This document shows positions 60,265 to 64,000 of a stretch of DNA of 64,000 bases, in pieces. Source of the stretch: an uncultured bacterium (GTDB lineage: Bacteria > Bacillota > Clostridia > Lachnospirales > Lachnospiraceae); the NCBI GenBank assembly GCA_947177425.1, contig CAMWUN010000008.1:1-64000 (forward strand), written 5' to 3'. Both the position numbers and the translations under genes were made by a program. The notes below the pieces were generated by a model. The model was not told the origin of the DNA and searched no databases. It was given only the letters and a program-made list of their open reading frames with translations. Each line of letters opens with the position of its first letter. Within the stretch, counting starts at the first letter, position 1.

Positions 60265-60474
60265 ATGGGAAGAAAGTATACGGAGGCGCAGGCGAAAGCT
60301 ACAAAAAAGTATCTTTCTGGTATAGGTGAATGTAAATTAAGGGTAAGCAAAGAAAAGAAAGAATACTATATGTCAGTTGCAAAAGAAGCAGGGATGAGCC
60401 TGAATGAATATATTATTCAGGCCGTTGAAGAAAAAATTGCAAAAGAAAAGGGGAAACAGTCAGCGGAGCCGTAA
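60265..60474 (+). CDS. ribbon-helix-helix-like regulator
   Basis: 69 residues, GCAGGAGG upstream. CKLRVSKEKKEYYMSVAKEAG then MSLNEYIIQAVEEKI is the Arc/MetJ-type pattern (strand, helix, helix). Just inside the right junction and divergent from a small membrane peptide. It may act as an antitoxin-like or autoregulatory repressor. Confidence 0.68.
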   Translation: MGRKYTEAQAKATKKYLSGIGECKLRVSKEKKEYYMSVAKEAGMSLNEYIIQAVEEKIAKEKGKQSAEP

Positions 60475-60498
60475 ACCAGTAAAAGGTTTGCGGCTTTT
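60468..60498 (+). terminator. terminator after the ribbon-helix-helix gene
   Basis: Stem GCCGTAAACC/GGTTTGCGGC (one G-U pair), 7-base loop, TTTT; overlaps the stop codon. Confidence 0.7.
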
Positions 60499-60555
60499 CC
60501 GCATGAGCAAATACAAAAGGGGGACATATATATGTGTGCATTACACTTTTAATGA

Positions 60556-60590
60556 GGTGTAGTAAAAAGTTTATACTACTGTAAAATCCC
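60556..60590. other. attR, right prophage junction
   Basis: GGTGTAGTAAA (60556-60566), eleven further phage bases, then the ACTGT core (60578-60582) and host sequence. Joined to attL it gives a 46-bp attP with 11-bp inverted arms centred on the core. Confidence 0.85.
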
Positions 60591-61173
60591 CCTGCCCTCC
60601 AGAAAAAGCAGCCGCTGTGGAACCGAAATCAATGCTCTGATCAATGGAGAGGTCTGTCTTTGGGTCAATATTGTTTTTCTCAAGGATAAATTCAAATACC
60701 ATTTCCGGCATACCGCCTGCCCGGCCTCCAAGTACGGTGGTACCCTTAAGCATATCCCAACTGAAATTATCTATGGGTGTGCGGGAGACAAGGAAATTTC
60801 CGGCACGCTGGGTCAACTGGGCAAAGTTTACAACATAATCCTGGGTACCTCCGGCATAAGTATAGATTGTGGACTCGCTTCCCATAAAGCCAATATCGGC
60901 TTCATCGGTCAGGACTGCGGTCATGGTCTTGTCGGCGCCAAACCCCGTAACAAGGGTTAATTCAATGCCTTCCTCCTTAAAATAACCTTCCTCAATGGCA
61001 ACATACATAGGCGCATAAAAAATGGAATGGGCCACCTCATTTAAGGTGACTTCCGTAGAAGAACCGGAACTATTGCCGCCTGCAGTTTTGCTCCCGCATC
61101 CGGCTAAAGCTCCGGCGAGCAGGAGTGCGGCAAGAAAGCCTGCCTTTTTTCCAGTATTTGAAATTTTCTTCAT
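60578..61173 (-). pseudogene. ABC transporter substrate-binding lipoprotein, N-terminal half (split by prophage)
   Basis: ATG 61173 with CGGAGG upstream. Lipoprotein signal (AALLLAGALAGCG) and an NMT1/THI5-type N-terminal lobe: FYAPMYVAIEEGYFKEEGIE, DEADIGFMGSEST. After FSGGQGDFTV the phage junction adds one residue and a stop at 60571. Half a periplasmic-binding fold cannot function. No ATPase or permease gene lies on either side, so its transporter partners are elsewhere. Confidence 0.92.
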
Positions 61174-61248
61174 AATAACCTCCGTTTTTGCTTTATCATA
61201 TGTAAAAAGATGGAAAAGTCGCCTGTCCCATCCCAAATAGGTTATAAG

Positions 61249-61557
61249 AGTAACAGTTCAGCCCGCTACAGGACGGCGCGCCTCGGACAGCCGGCCAGGC
61301 AAGAGCCCCTGCCAGTCCTATGTCCGGCGGTAAGGAGGACTAAGCATCCCCGCCATAAGATTATGGGATGAGGACGCAGCCGGCGCATTTGGCCATCCAT
61401 GGCCAAGTTGCGCCTTCACCGGACATCGTGTCCGCTGACTGCTGGATAAACAGGGGGACGCTAAGTCCCGCTAACCGCCTTCCATAAGTCCCGGCATGGG
61501 CTTTTGCCTGGCCGGCTGTCCGGAGCGTGCCGTCCTGTAGTGGGCTGAACTGCTACC
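61249..61557. mobile_element. 309-bp structured element with 60-bp inverted termini and 6-bp target repeat
   Basis: Termini 61249-61308 and 61498-61557 are inverted copies (53 of 60 match). TATAAG flanks both ends directly (61243-61248, 61558-61563). Inside are further stems, the clearest TTTGGCCAT/ATGGCCAAG within GGCGCA/TGCGCC. No open reading frame. The features fit a non-autonomous MITE-like element, or a large structured RNA moved as a unit. It sits between two divergent genes and is more GC-rich than its surroundings. Confidence 0.65.
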
Positions 61558-61585
61558 TATAAGAAGTGATTTCCGTAACACGCTC

Positions 61586-61614
61586 TGGACAATAAGCGAC
61601 AAAAACTATATAAT
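61586..61614 (+). promoter_or_regulatory. sigma-A promoter of the SPFH operon
   Basis: TGGACA (61586-61591), 17-bp spacer, TATAAT (61609-61614), 47 bp before the ATG and just outside the 309-bp element. Confidence 0.75.
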
Positions 61615-61660
61615 AAAACACAATGGGGTATTGCCCTGTAAAGGTAAGGAGGAGAACGAG

Positions 61661-63007
61661 ATGGGGTTGATTAAAGCGATCACCAGTGCGGCCGGAGGCG
61701 TTATGGCCGATCAGTGGAGAGAATATTTTTACTGTGATTCACTGGAAGCCGATGTGCTGGTAGCAAAGGGAAGAAAGCGCACCAGCGGGAGAAGCGGCGG
61801 TAATAATAAAGGAGAAAACAATATTATCTCTAATGGCTCCGTAATTGCTGTCAACGAAGGACAGTGCATGATCATTGTGGATCAGGGAAAGGTTGTGGAG
61901 TTCTGTGCGGAAGCGGGAGAATTTACGTACGATATGTCAACGGAACCCAGTCTGCTGTATGGAAATCTGGGGGAAAATGTCACAAAAACATTTGCAGCCA
62001 TAGGCAGGCGTTTTACCTTTGCCGGGGATACGGCAAAGGATCAGAGAATCTACTTCTTTAATATTAAGGAAATTATGGGAAATAAATACGGCACGGCAAG
62101 CCCCGTACCGTTCCGGGTGGTAGACGAAAATATCGGCCTGGACATTGACATATCCATCAGGTGTAACGGTGAATATTCTTATAGAATTACAGACCCGCTT
62201 TTGTTTTATACAAATGTGTGCGGAAATGTGACAGACGATTATGAAAGACGTGAGATAGACAGTCAGTTAAAGGCAGAACTTATGACGGCCCTGCAGCCTG
62301 CTTTTGCAAAGATTTCTGCAATGGGCATCCGCTACAGTGCGGTTCCTGCCCATACCATGGAACTGGCAGAGGCTTTGAATGAGGTGCTTTCCGCAAAGTG
62401 GGCGCAGCTTAGGGGGATTGAGATTGTATCTTTCGGCATCAATGCCATGAAGGCATCTGCAGAAGATGAGGCCATGATTAAGGAACTGCAGAGAAATGCC
62501 GTGCTGCGTAATCCGAATATGGCTGCTGCCACGCTGGCAGGTGCACAGGCGGAGGCCATGAAAGCAGCGGCATCCAATTCTTCGGCAGGGCCTATGATGG
62601 CTTTTGCAGGAATGAATATGGCATCACAGGCAGGCGGCATGAATGCCCAGCAGTTATTCCAGATGGGACAGCAGGTTTCCACAGCGCCCATTCAGGGCGG
62701 AGACGTTGCTGCAGGGCAGGGAGTGTCATCGGAAGGATGGAGATGTACCTGCGGTAAAGTGGGAAATAAAGGGAAATTCTGTTCCGAGTGTGGTTCCCCC
62801 ATGCCGGCACCCCAGCCAGAAGGCTGGATCTGTGCCTGCGGTCATGTAAATAAAGGAAAGTTCTGTTCTGAATGTGGAGCGAAGAAGCCTTCCAGAGAAC
62901 CTTTGTATAAATGCGACAAGTGCGGCTGGGAGCCGGAAGACCCGAAGAATCCTCCCAGGTTCTGCCCGGAGTGCGGCGACCCTTTTAATGAAAATGACGC
63001 TCGGTAA
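61661..63007 (+). CDS. SPFH domain protein with triple zinc ribbon (YdjI-like)
   Basis: 448 residues from ATG 61661 (AAGGAGGAG upstream). Residues 1-330 are the SPFH/virion-core-like domain (EYFYCDSLEADVLVAKG, VVDENIGLDIDISIRCNGEYS in part). A Gly/Ala/Met-rich linker follows, then three zinc ribbons: CTCGKV..FCSECG, CACGHV..FCSECG, CDKCGW..FCPECG. Homologues of B. subtilis YdjI bind membranes and form scaffolds. The next gene is the usual partner. Confidence 0.88.
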   Translation: MGLIKAITSAAGGVMADQWREYFYCDSLEADVLVAKGRKRTSGRSGGNNKGENNIISNGSVIAVNEGQCMIIVDQGKVVEFCAEAGEFTYDMSTEPSLLYGNLGENVTKTFAAIGRRFTFAGDTAKDQRIYFFNIKEIMGNKYGTASPVPFRVVDENIGLDIDISIRCNGEYSYRITDPLLFYTNVCGNVTDDYERREIDSQLKAELMTALQPAFAKISAMGIRYSAVPAHTMELAEALNEVLSAKWAQLRGIEIVSFGINAMKASAEDEAMIKELQRNAVLRNPNMAAATLAGAQAEAMKAAASNSSAGPMMAFAGMNMASQAGGMNAQQLFQMGQQVSTAPIQGGDVAAGQGVSSEGWRCTCGKVGNKGKFCSECGSPMPAPQPEGWICACGHVNKGKFCSECGAKKPSREPLYKCDKCGWEPEDPKNPPRFCPECGDPFNENDAR

Positions 63008-63018
63008 TGGGGAAAGAG

Positions 63019-64000
63019 ATGAGTGGATTTGATACCAATCTGGATACGGAAACGGTATCCACGATGAAAGAGACAGACAGGAAATGCCCCTCCTGTGAAG
63101 GAGTCATGGATTTTGACCCGGCAACAGGAGGGTTAAGCTGTCCTTACTGCGGACATACGGAAAAGATTCCTGTCAATAAGGAGCAGCCGGAATCAGCAGA
63201 GGAACTGGCGCTGCTGGGGGCTGATAAACTGGAAAACTGTGACTGGGGAGCCGCCACCAAAACCGTAATCTGCAAGGCATGTGGGGCGGAATCGGTGTAT
63301 GATGCATTGGAAATAGCAGCGGTATGCCCTTTCTGCGGTTCCAATCAGGTTATGGAAGCCTCTGACCAAAATACCATGGCGCCGGGAGGCGTGGTTCCTT
63401 TCCAGGTGACGGACAGGCAGGCTTCCGGGCTTTTTAAGTCATGGATCAAAAAGAAGTGGTTTTGCCCGAAGCTTGCAAAGGAAAGTGCAAAGGCAAAGAA
63501 TTTTAAGGGAGTTTATCTTCCCTACTGGACTTTCGACGCATCCACAAGTTCTTCTTACAAAGGAGAATATGGAAAGGACAGGAGGAAGAAGGGGCTGGAC
63601 GGGAAAGATGTGCTGGAAACAGACTGGTACCAGGTCAAAGGTATTTATGAGGAAGCCTTTGATGATGAACTGGTCTGCGCCGCCGCTAACCATAACCAGT
63701 CCATGCTGCTTGGCCTTGAACCATACCGTACAGCAGAAAATAAGGCATACAAGCCGGAATACATAGCGGGCTTTGCGGCAGAGCGTTATGCTCTGGGTAT
63801 CAGGGACGCCTGGGAAGCAGCAAAGGAAAGTATCCGTCTGAAACTGAAAAGCAGTATTGAGAGGGAAATTATAAGCAGAAATCATGCAGATCAGGTGAGA
63901 AATTTAAAGATTGATACCACATACGGGGATATGACATACAAGTACCTTCTTCTTCCGGTGTGGATATCCAGTTATAAATATAAGGACAAAATATATCAGT
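63019..64000 (+). CDS. TFIIB-type zinc-ribbon protein, YdjG-like (cut by window edge)
   Basis: 327 codons visible, open at the right edge. Two zinc ribbons at the start, CPSCEGVMDFD ... CPYCGH and CKACGAES ... CPFCGSNQ, then a domain with GVYLPYWTFDA and YKYLLLPVWISSY. This is the YdjG-like partner of SPFH/YdjI proteins; later membrane segments are expected beyond the window. Starts 11 bp after the SPFH gene. Confidence 0.85.
   Translation, partial: MSGFDTNLDTETVSTMKETDRKCPSCEGVMDFDPATGGLSCPYCGHTEKIPVNKEQPESAEELALLGADKLENCDWGAATKTVICKACGAESVYDALEIAAVCPFCGSNQVMEASDQNTMAPGGVVPFQVTDRQASGLFKSWIKKKWFCPKLAKESAKAKNFKGVYLPYWTFDASTSSSYKGEYGKDRRKKGLDGKDVLETDWYQVKGIYEEAFDDELVCAAANHNQSMLLGLEPYRTAENKAYKPEYIAGFAAERYALGIRDAWEAAKESIRLKLKSSIEREIISRNHADQVRNLKIDTTYGDMTYKYLLLPVWISSYKYKDKIYQ

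Larger units (their letters stand above)
11677..60577. mobile_element. complete contractile-tailed prophage, about 48.9 kb, serine-integrase type
   Basis: Both ends are fixed by the broken host gene and the shared ACTGT. Inside are an integrase, repressor, replication block, full head and contractile-tail sets, lysis genes and regulatory DNA in normal phage order. No essential structural gene appears frameshifted apart from the expected tail-chaperone overlap. The virion should be myovirus-like with an HK97-fold capsid. PcfJ/PcfK-like genes recall plasmids and conjugative elements, but no secretion system or mobilisation relaxase was seen. Confidence 0.92.

Noticed and set aside
11677-60577. 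Integrative conjugative element, because of PcfJ/PcfK-like genes
   Set aside because: No type IV secretion, coupling protein or mobilisation relaxase was seen, while complete head, contractile tail and lysis genes are present. PcfJ/PcfK-like genes also occur in prophages.
11672-60582. tRNA-gene integration site
   Set aside because: No tRNA-like sequence at either junction; the target is a protein gene and the integrase is of the serine type.
61249-61557. HEARO/IS605-associated RNA or a transcription terminator
   Set aside because: The long inverted ends and 6-bp target repeat do not suit IS605-type elements, which lack inverted termini and target repeats; the size and complexity exceed a terminator. 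A definite RNA class cannot be named by eye.

Overview
The window looks like a gut Lachnospiraceae-type Clostridia chromosome carrying one complete, apparently intact prophage. The evidence is moderate GC, strong GGAGG ribosome-binding sites, a NiaR-type 3H repressor, a YerC/TrpR-like protein, DUF1836, DUF4358/DHHW/MBOAT genes and DUF5348, YopX and PcfJ/PcfK-like phage genes. The species cannot be named from the sequence. No rRNA, tRNA or CRISPR array was seen.

Host left flank (1-11676): a dispersed palindromic repeat; a lipoprotein/MBOAT/DHHW envelope O-acylation set; a cold-shock protein; NiaR next to an EIIC-like membrane protein; an inactive LytM-like membrane protein; YerC; a DnaQ-type exonuclease fused to a topoisomerase-type zinc ribbon; DUF1836; and an ECF sigma operon with three membrane-protein genes. 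The flank ends in the C-terminal half of an ABC transporter substrate-binding lipoprotein.

Prophage (about 11677-60577, 48.9 kb): it is inserted inside that substrate-binding gene. The other half lies at 60578-61173, and joining the halves at a shared ACTGT restores one 341-residue reading frame. A large serine recombinase (11689-13056, minus) borders the left junction. Next come a tiny membrane-peptide unit preceded by a candidate small RNA, three minus-strand cargo genes (YidD-like, DUF4177-like, HsdR_N-like nuclease), a CI-type repressor with divergent promoters, and an early region of short genes with repeat scars. The replication block (19.5-25.7 kb) holds an HUH-type Rep-like protein, a degenerate RNase HI-like protein, PcfK/AcrIIA9-like and PcfJ-like proteins, and an HNH protein. 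Many small accessory genes follow (YopX, radical SAM, ASCH), then a sigma-like late regulator and an AT-rich DUF2806 cargo gene.

The late region is that of a contractile-tailed (myovirus) phage with an HK97-type capsid: TerS, TerL, portal fused to MuF, prohead protease, major capsid, connectors, DUF3383-type sheath, tube, tail chaperone with a probable frameshift extension, tape measure, baseplate plug, hub, spike, gp25, J and I proteins, and tail fibre. The fibre is followed by a convergent, inverted copy of a fibre C-terminal domain bounded by matching inverted repeats, so it looks like an invertible host-range switch. The lysis set (XhlA-like, holin, two-domain endolysin) ends the rightward transcript. 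A short module of small leftward genes and a ribbon-helix-helix-like regulator lies just inside the right junction.

Host right flank (60578-64000): the N-terminal half of the split gene, a 309-bp element with 60-bp inverted termini flanked by a TATAAG direct repeat, an SPFH/zinc-ribbon protein, and the start of its zinc-ribbon partner, cut by the window edge.
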